Assembly (NCBI GenBank): GCA_001464615.1
Contig: LNFI01000032.1
Span: forward strand, 186,001-250,000
Source: Sphingomonadales bacterium Ga0077557
GTDB lineage: Bacteria > Pseudomonadota > Alphaproteobacteria > Sphingomonadales > Sphingomonadaceae
Direction: 5' to 3'
Length of the DNA: 64,000 nt
The position numbers and the translations under genes were made by a program. Below the pieces are notes generated by a model. The model was not told where the DNA came from. It did no database searches and worked only from the letters and a program-made list of their open reading frames with translations. This document shows positions 34,389-44,149 of this stretch, piece after piece. How positions within the stretch are numbered: the first letter of the stretch is position 1; each line of letters starts with the position of its first letter.

Positions 34389-35647
34389 GGGGTCAGCCAA
34401 TCGGGCAGACGTTCCGCCGCCAGGATCGTTTCGGCGGCGATCCGGTCGGCCACCACGGCATGTTTGTCGCCATGCACCAGCACTTCAGGCACCAGCGCGC
34501 GGCTGTTATAGGTGCTCGCCATCGTTGCGCCATACGCCCCCGCCGTGCGGAAGACCGCCAGATCGCCCGAGACGACCCGGTCGATATCGCGGCCCATCGC
34601 AAAGGTATCGCCGCTTTCACAGACCGGGCCAGCGATATTGGCGATCATCCGTTCACCCGTTGGCCGTACTGCGACAAAATCATGATAAGCGTCATAGAGT
34701 GCGGGCCGAGCAAGGTCGTTCATTGCGGCATCGACGATGACATAGGGGTGAGTCACCCCCGGCTTCACCCAGATTACCCTGGTGAGCAACACGCCAGCAT
34801 TGCCGGCAATGACGCGGCCCGGTTCAAACATCAGTTCAACATCCCAGCCCCTGGTGACGCGAGCGACCATGGCGCCGAATTCGGCCGGGCTCGGCGTTAC
34901 CTCGCCGGGGCGATAGGGCACGCCAAGCCCGCCGCCGAGATCGACCCGGTCGATCGGGTGGCCGGCGGCGCGCAGATCGGCGACGAGCTGGCCGATCCGC
35001 GTAAACGCTGCTTCAAGCGGCGCGAGCGTGCTGAGCTGGCTGCCGATATGGATCGCCACGCCGCGCAAATTGATGCCGGGCCGGGCGGCTAGCCGGGCGA
35101 AGATCGCCGGGGCCTGATCAATCGGCACGCCGAACTTGTTCTCTGCCTTGCCCGTGGAGATTTTGGCGTGGGTGCCGGCGTCGACATCGGGGTTCACCCG
35201 CAGGGTCGCTTGCGCGGTCAAGCCCTGGGCATGGGCAATGGCGGCGAGCACTTCGCCCTCTTCCTCAAGCTCCAGGTTGAACTGGCCAATGCCGACCGAC
35301 AGCGCCTGGGTCAGCTCGCCGCGCGTCTTGCCGACCCCCGAAAACACGATATCGGCCGGTGCCATCCCCGCAGACAGCGCGCGCGACAATTCGCCGCCCG
35401 AAACCACATCGGCACCATAGCCCTGATTGGCAAGCAGGCGCAGCACCGCGCGGTTGGGATTGGCCTTGATCGCATAGGCCAGATGAATGCGGCCGCAGTC
35501 CTTCAGCCCGTCGCGAAACACCTGGGCATGGCGTTCAAACGTCGCACTGGAATAGACATAGACCGGGGAGCCAACCTCAGCGGCGATTGTTTCGAGCGAC
35601 ACGCCTTCGCAAAAAAGCGCGCCGTCCCTTAGGGCGAAATGATCCAT
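34385..35647 (-). CDS. lysA: diaminopimelate decarboxylase
   Basis: The PLP enzyme of the last step of lysine synthesis, converting meso-diaminopimelate to lysine. At 420 residues it shows the alanine-racemase-like barrel with the PLP lysine in HLAYAIKANPNRAVLRLLA (about residue 62), GYGADVVSGGELSRAL, DIVFSGVGKTRGEL, the HIGSQL motif (about 195), the glycine-rich phosphate site DLGGGLGVPY and the C-terminal active-site CESGDTFA. It lies in a tight minus-strand run argH, lptM-like, lysA, siroheme dehydrogenase, zntB-like, with overlaps or gaps of a few bases. Confidence 0.96.
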   Translation of the reverse strand: MDHFALRDGALFCEGVSLETIAAEVGSPVYVYSSATFERHAQVFRDGLKDCGRIHLAYAIKANPNRAVLRLLANQGYGADVVSGGELSRALSAGMAPADIVFSGVGKTRGELTQALSVGIGQFNLELEEEGEVLAAIAHAQGLTAQATLRVNPDVDAGTHAKISTGKAENKFGVPIDQAPAIFARLAARPGINLRGVAIHIGSQLSTLAPLEAAFTRIGQLVADLRAAGHPIDRVDLGGGLGVPYRPGEVTPSPAEFGAMVARVTRGWDVELMFEPGRVIAGNAGVLLTRVIWVKPGVTHPYVIVDAAMNDLARPALYDAYHDFVAVRPTGERMIANIAGPVCESGDTFAMGRDIDRVVSGDLAVFRTAGAYGATMASTYNSRALVPEVLVHGDKHAVVADRIAAETILAAERLPDWLTP

Positions 35648-35650
35648 GGC

Positions 35651-35887
35651 TCAGTCCGTCGGCGGCAGGTCGAACTGGTCGCCGCGGCGCTGATCGGACG
35701 ATCGCAGCAATTCATCGCTGCGCTCGGGCCGCGCCTGGCTGTTCGGGGTGATTAGCTGGACAGGCGTCGGCGTTTCAGTCGCGCCATAGGCTTTGGGCGG
35801 CAGTGTCGCTGTGCCGATGGGTTTCAATCCATTGGCCGATCCACAGCTTGCCAGCGCCAGTGCCGCGATGATGATCAACCTTCTCAC
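35651..35887 (-). CDS. small lipoprotein, LptM-like, between argH and lysA
   Basis: A 78-residue lipoprotein: a short signal peptide ending in the lipobox LASC (cysteine at residue 15, [15 protein letters not shown]), followed by [16 protein letters not shown] and a hydrophilic tail rich in proline and arginine. Position between argH and lysA and the short lipoprotein form match the LptM (YifL) family, which assists assembly of the LPS translocon LptD-LptE. The family call is inferred from context and the CGxxGLKP-like N-terminus. It overlaps argH by ATGA; lysA begins three bases past its stop. Confidence 0.75.
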   Translation of the reverse strand: MRRLIIIAALALASCGSANGLKPIGTATLPPKAYGATETPTPVQLITPNSQARPERSDELLRSSDQRRGDQFDLPPTD

Positions 35888-37263
35888 GCGCCTTCTCCTT
35901 CACGCCGCCGTCTTGCTTCGGCAATGGCCGCGCGCACCTGCACAGGGGCGGTGCCGCCCAGGCTGGTGCGGCTCGCCACCGATGCGTCGACGCTGAGCAT
36001 CTTATACACGCTGTCGTCGATCCGCGAGTCGATCGCGCGCAGCGCGTCGATCGGTACTTGATCAAGCGCTGTGCCGCGTTCTTCCGCCAGCTTCACGACT
36101 CGCCCAGTGACATGATGCGCCTCGCGAAACGGCAACCCGGCGTCGCGGACCAGCCAATCGGCAAGATCGGTGGCGGTGGAAAAGCCTGCCTCGGCGGCAG
36201 CGCGCATCCGTTCGGTGCGGAAGGTTGCGCTGGCAACCATTCCGGTCATCGCCGCGATGGACAGGGCGAGCAGATCGTGCGCCTCGAACACTGGCGGCTT
36301 GTCGTCCTGCATATCCTTTGAATAGGCCAGCGGCAGGCCCTTCATCGTCATGACCAGCGCCGTCATGCACCCGGCGATCCGGCCCGAATGGCCGCGTACC
36401 AGCTCAGCGGCATCGGGGTTGCGTTTTTGCGGCATGATCGAACTGCCGGTTGACCATTGATCGCTCAGCGAGACAAAGCCAAAGGGCTGCGAGGCCCAAA
36501 GAATAAATTCTTCGGCCAGCCGCGACAGATGCAGCGCACACTGGGTTGCCGCCATCAGATAATCGAGCGCGAAGTCGCGGTCCGACACGGCATCGAGCGA
36601 ATTGCGCGTCGGCGCGTCAAAGCCAAGCGCGGCGGCGGTCATCGACCGGTCGATCGGGAAACCCGTACCGGCCAGGGCGGCGCTGCCCAGCGGGCACTGA
36701 TTGCCGCGCGCGCGGGCGCTCGCAAATCGGTCACGATCGCGCGCGATCATTTCGTGATAGGCCATCAGATGGTGGCCGAGCGTGACGGGTTGCGCGCTTT
36801 GTAAATGTGTGAAGCCGGGCATCACACTGTCGGCATGGTCTTCGGCGCGCGCGATCAGTGCGTCCTGAAACCCGCCCAGGGCCGCATCGACCTGATCGAT
36901 CGCATCGCGCACCCACAGCCGGAAATCAGTCGCGACCTGATCATTGCGGGATCGCGCGGTGTGGAGCCGACCGGCGACCGGGCCGATCTTCTCGGCCAGC
37001 CGCGCCTCGGTCTGCATATGAATGTCTTCCAGCGCCATATCCTCAGCGACGCCGTTCGCTTCATAATCGGCAGCGACGGCTGCCAGCCCGGTGCTGATCG
37101 CGGCGGCATCCTCGGTGGTGACGATGCCCTGCTGGCCCAGCATCGCGACATGCGCGAGCGAAGCGGCCACATCCTGCCGCCACAGCCGCTTGTCGAACGG
37201 TATCGACGCGTTTATCTCGCGCATCACCGCCGCAGGCCCTTCAGCGAAGCGCCCGCCCCACAT
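35884..37263 (-). CDS. argH: argininosuccinate lyase
   Basis: Cleaves argininosuccinate to arginine and fumarate. It is a full-length 459-residue member of the fumarase/aspartase superfamily: the opening [59 protein letters not shown] (substrate site), [20 protein letters not shown] and the mobile signature loop [20 protein letters not shown] (about residues 275-294) with the catalytic serine are all intact. The start faces the TlpA-like gene divergently: its ATG partly overlaps an alternative ATG of that gene. Confidence 0.97.
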   Translation of the reverse strand: MWGGRFAEGPAAVMREINASIPFDKRLWRQDVAASLAHVAMLGQQGIVTTEDAAAISTGLAAVAADYEANGVAEDMALEDIHMQTEARLAEKIGPVAGRLHTARSRNDQVATDFRLWVRDAIDQVDAALGGFQDALIARAEDHADSVMPGFTHLQSAQPVTLGHHLMAYHEMIARDRDRFASARARGNQCPLGSAALAGTGFPIDRSMTAAALGFDAPTRNSLDAVSDRDFALDYLMAATQCALHLSRLAEEFILWASQPFGFVSLSDQWSTGSSIMPQKRNPDAAELVRGHSGRIAGCMTALVMTMKGLPLAYSKDMQDDKPPVFEAHDLLALSIAAMTGMVASATFRTERMRAAAEAGFSTATDLADWLVRDAGLPFREAHHVTGRVVKLAEERGTALDQVPIDALRAIDSRIDDSVYKMLSVDASVASRTSLGGTAPVQVRAAIAEARRRREGEGA

Positions 37264-37285
37264 GGCATTGGAGCTTTCCCCCGTT

Positions 37286-37903
37286 ATGGTGCTGCGCCCG
37301 CTGATCTTATGTCTCCTGATGGTCCTGCTCGTCGCCGGCGGTTGCGATAGGCAATCGAGCGCCCCGGAGCAAGCAAACGCCCCTAAGCAAGTAAAAACCG
37401 GCGCAGCGATGCCCGATGAAGTCAGCGCGCCAAGCGGTGCAGCGACGGGCGGGGCGAAGGCAATGGGGGTGCTTGATCGCCAGCATCAGGGGGAGGCGGC
37501 ATCGACGCTGCAATTCATTGATCCGGCCGGGAAGCCGGTTAGGCTTGCCGACTTTGCTGGCAAACCGGTGTTGCTCAACCTCTGGGCGACCTGGTGCGCG
37601 CCGTGTGTCGCTGAAATGCCGACGCTTGATGCGCTTGCCGCGCGGCTGGATGGCAAGGTCACCGTGCTCGCGGTCAGCCAGGATCTGGAGGGCGCGGCCA
37701 AGGTCGATCCCTTCTTCAAAAACGCGCAGTTCCGGGCGCTAAAGCCTTATCGCGATCCGCAAGCGGCGCTCAGCATCACTTATCAGGCCAATCTGCCGAC
37801 CACGATCCTCTATGATGCATCGGGGCAGGAAGTGTGGCGGATGCTAGGCGGCATGGATTGGGCCGGGCCGCAGGCGGCGGTTTTGGTTGCCGAGGCGAAA
37901 TAG
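37286..37903 (+). CDS. TlpA-like thioredoxin-fold lipoprotein
   Basis: A periplasmic, membrane-anchored thiol-disulfide reductase of the TlpA/ResA type, usually active in cytochrome c maturation or disulfide reduction. An N-terminal hydrophobic stretch ends in a probable lipobox cysteine (LLVAGGC, residue about 20), then comes a low-complexity linker, and the thioredoxin domain with [18 protein letters not shown] (CxxC about residue 115), [26 protein letters not shown] and the cis-proline segment [10 protein letters not shown]. The ATG at 37286 is chosen because it puts the hydrophobic segment at the start; an ATG at 37262 overlapping argH is possible. Confidence 0.87.
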   Translation: MVLRPLILCLLMVLLVAGGCDRQSSAPEQANAPKQVKTGAAMPDEVSAPSGAATGGAKAMGVLDRQHQGEAASTLQFIDPAGKPVRLADFAGKPVLLNLWATWCAPCVAEMPTLDALAARLDGKVTVLAVSQDLEGAAKVDPFFKNAQFRALKPYRDPQAALSITYQANLPTTILYDASGQEVWRMLGGMDWAGPQAAVLVAEAK

Positions 37904-37913
37904 GCACGCCACT

Positions 37914-37929
37914 TGCCAAAAGCTTGGCA
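37914..37929. repeat. short inverted repeat downstream of the TlpA-like gene
   Basis: TGCCAA (37914-37919), loop AAGC, TTGGCA (37924-37929), 11 bases past the stop codon of the TlpA-like gene and about 55 before the hydrolase start. There is no T-run, so an intrinsic terminator is unlikely; an operator or weak 3' hairpin is possible. Confidence 0.3.
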
Positions 37930-37983
37930 TTGCCGTTAGCGTAAAGCCGTTGGTGCCGGTTGTGGCACCATGCGGAGATTTTC

Positions 37984-38901
37984 ATGCCCAAGCTGTCCGT
38001 CAATGGTGTCGATCTGCATTATGAGGAAAGCGGTGATCGTACCGCGCCTGCCATCTTGCTGATCATGGGCCTGGGCACTCAGCATATCGCCTGGCCCGAA
38101 CCCTTTGTCGCCGGGCTTGTCGATGCGGGTTACCGCGTCATCCAATATGATAATCGCGACATCGGCGAATCGACCTATCTTCATGGCGCATCGGCCATCA
38201 GCCCAGTGATGGCCGTCATCGCCACACGGCTGGGGCTGCGTTTTCCGCTTGCCTATTCGATCGCCGATATGGCGGCGGACGCGGTTGGGCTGCTCGATGC
38301 GCTTGATATTCAGGCGGCGCATATTGTTGGCGTGTCGATGGGCGGCATGATCGCGCAGCGGGTCGCGATCGCCGCGCCGAACCGTGTCCTCAGTCTGACA
38401 TCGATCATGTCGTCGAGCGGCGCGCACGGCTTGCCCGGCCCCTCGGCGGAGATACGCAAGCGACTAATGGCTAAGCGGCCCGCTAATCCTGACCGCAATT
38501 GGGCGATTGAGGCAGGCGCCGAGTTGCTGGCGTTGATCGGTCACCCCGATCCCACCCGCCCGGCGGATGCCTATCGCGGGCTTGCTGCGGCGGCGTTTGA
38601 TCGCGGATATAACCCGCTTGGCGTGCGGCGGCAGATGCTGGCGATTATCGCTGACCGAACCCGAGCAGTGGCCTTGCCGCGCGTGACTGCGCCGACTTTG
38701 GTGATCCACGGTGCCGCTGATCCGCTCGTGCCGATGGCGTGTAGTGAGGATATTGCGCGCCGCATTCCCAATGCCCGGCTCGTGATCATCCCGGAAATGG
38801 CGCATGATCTGCCGCCGTCAAAGGTCGATCAGATGGTCGCGCTGATTGCTGATCATGCCGGGGGTGCCACCGAACAGCCCGCTGAAACGATCGCCGCCTG
38901 A
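37984..38901 (+). CDS. alpha/beta-fold hydrolase
   Basis: A 305-residue cytoplasmic serine hydrolase. The fold is clear: an oxyanion-region LLIMGLGTQHIAWPEPF, the strand VIQYDNRDIGESTY, the nucleophile elbow VGVSMGGMIAQRVA (serine about residue 120), a late catalytic aspartate in LVIHGAADPLVP and a histidine in EMAHDLPPSK. It resembles the broad group of non-haem peroxidase- and esterase-like hydrolases, for which substrate cannot be read from sequence. The ATG at 37984 is chosen for the family N-terminus (MPKLSVNGVDLHYEESG). No regulatory or pathway neighbour gives more information. Confidence 0.88.
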   Translation: MPKLSVNGVDLHYEESGDRTAPAILLIMGLGTQHIAWPEPFVAGLVDAGYRVIQYDNRDIGESTYLHGASAISPVMAVIATRLGLRFPLAYSIADMAADAVGLLDALDIQAAHIVGVSMGGMIAQRVAIAAPNRVLSLTSIMSSSGAHGLPGPSAEIRKRLMAKRPANPDRNWAIEAGAELLALIGHPDPTRPADAYRGLAAAAFDRGYNPLGVRRQMLAIIADRTRAVALPRVTAPTLVIHGAADPLVPMACSEDIARRIPNARLVIIPEMAHDLPPSKVDQMVALIADHAGGATEQPAETIAA

Positions 38902-38990
38902 TCGCTCGCTTGGCCGGTTGCGCTGCAGCAATCCCCGGTTATTCTGCCGGATGCGGCGATTGATCGGTACCGCGCTGCCACAGGGGATAG

Positions 38991-40331
38991 ATGAAGATCG
39001 ACAGTAGCCGCACGCCGGAACCGTCGCCTGCCCGCGCGTGGTGGCAGCATCTCTATGTCCAGGTGTTGGCTGCCATCGTCCTGGGCGCGCTGATTGGGCA
39101 TGTGTGGCCAAGCAACGGCGAAGCGCTCAAGCCGCTTGGCGATGCGTTCATCAAGCTCGTCAAAATGGTGATTGCCCCGGTGATCTTCCTGTCGGTGGTC
39201 AGCGGGATTGCTGGCATGCGCGATATCGCCGGTGTCGGCCAGGTCGCGGCCAAGGCGCTTGGCTATTTTCTGGTGGTGTCGAGCGGCGCGTTGTTTTTCG
39301 GTATGGCCATCGCCAATCTGGTCCAGCCGGGCCGGGGACTGAACATCGATCCGGCAACGCTCGATCCCGCCGCGGTCGCTGATTATGTCCATAAGGCGCA
39401 TGACACCTCCGTGATCGGTTTCCTGACCGACATCATCCCGACAACGCTCGCCTCGGCGCTCACGGATGGATCGATCCTGCAGACGCTGTTTGTCGCGATA
39501 TTGTTCGGGATCGCGCTGTCGCTGGTCGGTAAACCTGCCGCCCCGGTGCTGGATCTGGTCGAGCGGCTGGGGCTGGTTATCTTTCGGCTGGTGGCGATGC
39601 TGATGCGGCTCGCCCCGATCGGCGCGTTTGGTGCGATTGCCTTCACGATCGGCAAGTTCGGGATCGGGACGCTTGCCACTCTGGGCGGGCTGGTCGCGAC
39701 CTTCTATCTGACCTCGCTCTTCTTTGTGCTGGTGGTGCTGGGCGGCATCGCCTGGGCGCATGGCTTTTCGGTGATCCGACTGATCGTCTATCTGCGCGCC
39801 GAGCTGCTGCTGGTGCTCGGTACGTCGTCGTCCGAAGCCGCCTTGCCCAGCCTGATCGGCAAGCTGGAGGCGGCGGGCTGCGACCGCAGCATTGTCGGGC
39901 TGGTCGTGCCGACCGGCTATTCGTTCAATCTTGATGGCACCAATATCTATATGACGCTGGCGGCATTGTTCATCGCCCAGGCGACCAATGTCTCGCTCAG
40001 CTTTGATCAGCAGCTCGCGCTGCTCGGCGTCGCGATGCTGAGTTCAAAAGGGGCGGCTGGGGTGACAGGGGCGGGGTTCATCACGCTGGCGGCCACGCTG
40101 TCGATTGTGCCGACGGTGCCGGTCGCGGGCATGGCGCTGATCCTGGGCATTGATCGCTTCATGTCCGAATGCCGCAGCCTGACGAACTTCATGGGCAATG
40201 CCGTGGCAACGATCGTCGTCGCGCGCTGGGAAGGCGGGCTCGATCGTGATCGGCTGGCGGCGGTGCTGGCGTCGGGACAAGCGATACCGCTGGAGTCGAT
40301 CGGCAACGTGATAGGGGAGGTGAAGCAATGA
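38991..40331 (+). CDS. dicarboxylate/amino acid:cation symporter
   Basis: A DAACS-family (GltP/DctA/glutamate transporter) secondary carrier of the inner membrane that takes up C4-dicarboxylates or acidic amino acids with protons or sodium. At 446 residues it has about eight hydrophobic helices and the hairpin motifs: [20 protein letters not shown] (serine-rich HP1), [20 protein letters not shown] (the NMDGT-type motif, here NLDGT), [20 protein letters not shown] (HP2) and [19 protein letters not shown] (substrate-binding arginine and asparagine). It overlaps the following gene by four bases. The substrate is not determined. Confidence 0.93.
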   Translation: MKIDSSRTPEPSPARAWWQHLYVQVLAAIVLGALIGHVWPSNGEALKPLGDAFIKLVKMVIAPVIFLSVVSGIAGMRDIAGVGQVAAKALGYFLVVSSGALFFGMAIANLVQPGRGLNIDPATLDPAAVADYVHKAHDTSVIGFLTDIIPTTLASALTDGSILQTLFVAILFGIALSLVGKPAAPVLDLVERLGLVIFRLVAMLMRLAPIGAFGAIAFTIGKFGIGTLATLGGLVATFYLTSLFFVLVVLGGIAWAHGFSVIRLIVYLRAELLLVLGTSSSEAALPSLIGKLEAAGCDRSIVGLVVPTGYSFNLDGTNIYMTLAALFIAQATNVSLSFDQQLALLGVAMLSSKGAAGVTGAGFITLAATLSIVPTVPVAGMALILGIDRFMSECRSLTNFMGNAVATIVVARWEGGLDRDRLAAVLASGQAIPLESIGNVIGEVKQ

Positions 40332-41293
40332 CGGCACGGGTCCTGATGATCGTATTGGCGCTTGCGCTTGTGGCGACACCGGCAGCGGCGCAAAAGACCG
40401 CCGCCAGTCCGCCCGCCGCCCCGCCCGTCGCCCCCTTAAAGGCTGGGCCAACAGCCGGGCCAGCAACTGGGCCCGGCCCGGCACGATCGATCCTGTTCGT
40501 CGGCAACAGCTTCACTTTCGGGGCCTTGTCGCCGGTTCGTCGGTATCGCGCCGATACGGTCACCGATCTCAACAAAAACGGCATTGGCGGCGTGCCCGCG
40601 CTGTTCAAGCGCTTCACCGATCAAGCGGGGCTTTCCTATGCCGTCAGCCTGGAAGCGGTCAGCGGCATGGGGCTGGATTATCATTTTACCCAAAAACGGG
40701 CGCTGATCGACAAAGCCTGGGATGTCGTGATCCTTCAGGATTTCAGTACGCTTGACCGCGCCAAACCCGGTGATCCTGGCCTCCACCGTCGCTATGCGGC
40801 GCAGCTGGCAAAGATGTTCGCCGTGCGTAACTCAGGTGCCGATATCGAGCTGAGCGCGACCTGGTCGCGTGCCGATCTAACCTACAAACCCGGCAGTCCC
40901 TGGTCGGGCCAGACGATCGATCGGATGGCGATCGACCTGCGCCGGGCGGCCGATCAGGCGCGCGCTGGAGCGCCACAAATACGCGGCGTTATTCCGATCG
41001 GCGAGGCCTGGAACCGCGCCATTGCCGCCGGTTTGGCCGATCCCAATCCCTATGACGGCACCAGCTTTGGCCAAATCGACCTGTGGACCTATGATCAATA
41101 TCACGCCAGCGCCTATGGCTATTATCTAGAGGCGCTATTGATCTTTGGCCGTGTGACCGGGCTCGATCCGCGCAGTCTGGGCGTAGGGGAACTTGCGGCC
41201 GACGATCTTGGGCTGGCGCCGGGAGTGACGCTCGCGCTGCAGCGGCTTGCCTATGAACAGCTCGCCAGCGAAGCCGCCCGCCCGCGCCGATAA
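40328..41293 (+). CDS. secreted SGNH-hydrolase-like protein
   Basis: A 321-residue periplasmic protein with a signal peptide ([21 protein letters not shown]) and a proline/alanine-rich linker to about residue 50. The folded part begins with the SGNH block [14 protein letters not shown] (serine about residue 60), has [16 protein letters not shown] in the middle, and the block V-like [20 protein letters not shown] with an aspartate and histidine. Conserved block III asparagine is not obvious, so enzymatic activity (esterase or carbohydrate deacetylase) is inference. It is co-transcribed with the symporter through an ATGA overlap and ends facing fliA. Confidence 0.7.
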   Translation: MTARVLMIVLALALVATPAAAQKTAASPPAAPPVAPLKAGPTAGPATGPGPARSILFVGNSFTFGALSPVRRYRADTVTDLNKNGIGGVPALFKRFTDQAGLSYAVSLEAVSGMGLDYHFTQKRALIDKAWDVVILQDFSTLDRAKPGDPGLHRRYAAQLAKMFAVRNSGADIELSATWSRADLTYKPGSPWSGQTIDRMAIDLRRAADQARAGAPQIRGVIPIGEAWNRAIAAGLADPNPYDGTSFGQIDLWTYDQYHASAYGYYLEALLIFGRVTGLDPRSLGVGELAADDLGLAPGVTLALQRLAYEQLASEAARPRR

Positions 41294-41312
41294 GCGGCGG
41301 GCGCGCGGCTGC

Positions 41313-42065
41313 TTACATCAGGCGCACCAGCGCCTTTTTCAGCCGATCATGCGCGGATTTCTTGATCTGGCAGATTCGCGCCGGGCCCACCCCCAGCACC
41401 TGGCCGATTTCTTCGAGATTAAGTTCCTCGACATAATAAAGCTGGATCACCTGCGCTTCGCGTTCCGGCAAGGCGGCAATGGCAGCGACCAATGTGTCGC
41501 GCGTGCCTGCTTCCGCAAGCTGATCAAAGGCATTGGGCTCGTCGCTGGCGAACCAGGGCAAGTCGTCGGCATAGACATCGTCGATCGTCTCGAACCGTAC
41601 CGGTTCGGCGGCGGCATAATCGATCCGCAGCTTGTCGGGGCTCACACCCAGCCGATCGGCGACGGCTGCTTCGTCGGGGCGTTTACCTGTCTCGTTGGTC
41701 AGCGCCGTAACCGCTTCCTGATAGGCACGCCTGCGCCGCATTGCGCCGCGGGTCAGCGTCGCCTGGCGGCGCAGCTCGTCGATCATCGCGCCGCGCACCC
41801 GCGTCATCAGATATTGCTCAAAGCTCACCTGGCCGCGATCTTCAAAGGCATTGGCAGCCTCAAGCAAGGCGACCAGCCCGATCTGGATCAGATCCTCGAC
41901 ATCGACCGCGCTGCTCATGCTGCCATGAATGTGCCAGGCGACCCGGCGGACCAGCGGCAGATGTTTGCGCGCAAGCGTAGCGGTATCCGGGGCGGCACGG
42001 CCATAGACCAGCGGCGGCGCGGCAATTGCGGCTGCAAAGGCGGCGGGGTTGGGCTGCGCGCTCAT
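41313..42065 (-). CDS. fliA: flagellar sigma factor FliA (sigma28)
   Basis: The alternative sigma factor for late flagellar genes. In 250 residues it has region 2 (LVRRVAWHIHGSMSSAVDVE, DLIQIGLVALLEAANAFEDR, QYLMTRVRGAMIDELRRQ), region 3 (TGKRPDEAAVADRLGVSPDK) and region 4 with the -35-reading helix-turn-helix (LPEREAQVIQLYYVEELNLE, EIGQVLGVGPARICQIKKSA), all FliA/WhiG-like. It is the last gene of the minus-strand set and overlaps flhA by ATGA. FlgM, its anti-sigma factor, is encoded at 45407. Candidate target promoters lie before fliC, fliD and flgM. Confidence 0.95.
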   Translation of the reverse strand: MSAQPNPAAFAAAIAAPPLVYGRAAPDTATLARKHLPLVRRVAWHIHGSMSSAVDVEDLIQIGLVALLEAANAFEDRGQVSFEQYLMTRVRGAMIDELRRQATLTRGAMRRRRAYQEAVTALTNETGKRPDEAAVADRLGVSPDKLRIDYAAAEPVRFETIDDVYADDLPWFASDEPNAFDQLAEAGTRDTLVAAIAALPEREAQVIQLYYVEELNLEEIGQVLGVGPARICQIKKSAHDRLKKALVRLM

Positions 42066-44146
42066 GCTGGCAGCGCGCCCGCTGCGCCGATCACGGCGAC
42101 CACCTCGACCGATTTGTCTTCGGGTACTTCGAAGAAGCTCATCACAGGCGTATCGGGCATACAGGTCTTCACCAATTTGCGGATCGCAAGGCGGATCGCG
42201 GGTTGAACGACGAGCGCAAAGGGCTTGGCCTCGGCGACGAGCGGTTGGGCGGCGCGTTGCAGCGCCTCGACAATGCGGCGGCCAAGATCGGGTTCGATCG
42301 TGTGGCGCCGCGACGGATCGGAACGGACGGCCTGGCCAAGCAGCCCTTCGAGCTGACCCTCCAGCGTCATCACGCGCAGCGGTTCACGCACGCCGCACAG
42401 CTTCTGGATGATCAGCGGCCCAAGATCGGGGCGGATCAGTTCGATGATTTCCTCGGCATCGAGCGTCTTTTGCGCGGCAACCGCGATGGCGGCGGCGATG
42501 CGGCGGAATTCCTTGAGCGCAATCCCTTCGGCCAGCAGCCCGCGCAGCACCTGAGTCAGCGTGGTGAGCGGCACTGGTGTCGGGCTGAGCGCAGCGACCA
42601 GATTGGCGGCGCGTTCCTTGAGCTGGTCGAGCAGGCTCTGTACTTCGTCCGGCCCCAGCAGTTCGGCAGCATTGGTGCCGAGCAAATGGTTGAGATGGGT
42701 GGCGACCACGGTACCGGGATCGACCACCAGATAACCGGCACCGGTTGCCGAATCGGCATCGCCAGGGGCGATCCAGGTGGCGTCTAGCCCAAAGGTCGGG
42801 TCCTTGACCGGCTTGCCGTGCAGCCCGCCGACCGCCTGGCCGGTATCGAGCGCCAGCATTTCGTCAGGCGAAACCGTGTCTTCACCGATCACGACACCGC
42901 CCACGACGATGCGGTAGGTATAAGGCGACAAGTTGATATCGTCGCGTACCCGCACCTGCGGCACGACAAAGCCCAGTTCCTTGGACAATTGCCGCCGCAC
43001 GCCGGTGATCCGCCCCATTAGCGGGCTGCCGCGCCGTTCATCGACCAGCGGTACCAGGCCATAACCGATATCCAGATTGATCTGGATCGCATCGGCAACC
43101 TCTTCCCAGCTGATCCGGGACAGGTCGACAGGTTCGGCAGCAATGGGCTCGGCAACCACGGGACGGAGTGCTGCCTGGCGCATTTTCCAAGCGGCAAAAC
43201 CAGCGGCAGCAGCGGCCGGCAGGATGATGAGATGCGGCATGCCGGGCATCACGCCCAGCAACGCCAAAATGGCCGCAACCGGCGTCCAGGTCTTGGACGA
43301 GCCAAATTGGCTGCCAATCTGGCCGGCAAGATCCATGCTGGAGGTAACACGCGTCACGATCGTTGCCGCAGCAATTGACAGCATCAGCGACGGGATTTGT
43401 GCAACCAGCGCATCGCCGATCGCCAGCAGCACATAGGTGTGCGCGGCATCGCCGATCGTCATGCCATGGCTCACCGGCCCCAGGATCAGGCCGCCGATGA
43501 TATTGGCGGCAAGAATTAGCAGGCCGGCAACCGCGTCGCCCTTCACGAACTTGGACGAACCGTCCATCGAGCCATAAAAATCGGCCTCTGTGGCCACTTC
43601 CACGCGCCGGGCCTTGGCTTCTTCGGGGGTCAGCAGACCGGCATTGAGATCGGCATCAATTGCCATTTGCTTGCCGGGCAGGGCGTCCAACGTGAAGCGC
43701 GCTGACACTTCAGACACGCGGCCAGCACCCTTGGTGACCACGATCATGTTGATGATCACCAGAATCGCAAAGACGAACAGGCCGACGACATAATCGCCGC
43801 CGATCAGGAAGGTACCGAACGCCTCAATCACCTTGCCGGCCGCAGCTTCGCCCTCATGCCCATGGACGAGCACCACGCGGGTCGACGCGACGTTCAGACT
43901 CAGGCGAAACAGCGTGGCGAACAGCAGCACGCTTGGGAAAGCGGAGAAATCGAGCGGCTTTTGCGCATTTAGCGCCACCATCAGCACGGCAAGGCTGATC
44001 GTGATGTTCATGATGAAAAAGATGTCGAGCAACGATGACGGGATCGGCACGACCATCAGCAGCACGAGCAGCAGGATGGCAACCGGCAGCGCGGCGCCGC
44101 GAATAAGACCGCCGAGATCGCGGCGGGGCGAGGTCAGTGCGGCCAT
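42062..44146 (-). CDS. flhA: flagellar export gate protein FlhA
   Basis: The ion-coupled platform of the flagellar type III export gate. At 694 residues it has the N-terminal membrane part (about 8 helices to residue 330), with the signature loop RVSEVSARFTLDALPGKQMA, IDADLNAGLLTPEEAKARR and EADFYGSMDGSSKFVKGDA, and the large cytoplasmic domain with DTGQAVGGLHGKPVKDPTFG, LGPDEVQSLLDQLKERAANL and LRGLLAEGIALKEFRRIAAA. All are highly conserved. It lies three bases after the lytic transglycosylase stop and overlaps fliA, so the three form one unit under a sigma54 promoter at 45043. Confidence 0.97.
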   Translation of the reverse strand: MAALTSPRRDLGGLIRGAALPVAILLLVLLMVVPIPSSLLDIFFIMNITISLAVLMVALNAQKPLDFSAFPSVLLFATLFRLSLNVASTRVVLVHGHEGEAAAGKVIEAFGTFLIGGDYVVGLFVFAILVIINMIVVTKGAGRVSEVSARFTLDALPGKQMAIDADLNAGLLTPEEAKARRVEVATEADFYGSMDGSSKFVKGDAVAGLLILAANIIGGLILGPVSHGMTIGDAAHTYVLLAIGDALVAQIPSLMLSIAAATIVTRVTSSMDLAGQIGSQFGSSKTWTPVAAILALLGVMPGMPHLIILPAAAAAGFAAWKMRQAALRPVVAEPIAAEPVDLSRISWEEVADAIQINLDIGYGLVPLVDERRGSPLMGRITGVRRQLSKELGFVVPQVRVRDDINLSPYTYRIVVGGVVIGEDTVSPDEMLALDTGQAVGGLHGKPVKDPTFGLDATWIAPGDADSATGAGYLVVDPGTVVATHLNHLLGTNAAELLGPDEVQSLLDQLKERAANLVAALSPTPVPLTTLTQVLRGLLAEGIALKEFRRIAAAIAVAAQKTLDAEEIIELIRPDLGPLIIQKLCGVREPLRVMTLEGQLEGLLGQAVRSDPSRRHTIEPDLGRRIVEALQRAAQPLVAEAKPFALVVQPAIRLAIRKLVKTCMPDTPVMSFFEVPEDKSVEVVAVIGAAGALPA

Positions 44147-44149
44147 CGG

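Noticed and set aside
38853-39761. A 302-codon minus-strand frame opposite the dicarboxylate symporter
   Set aside because: Shadow of the symporter; no recognisable domain and highly charged composition.
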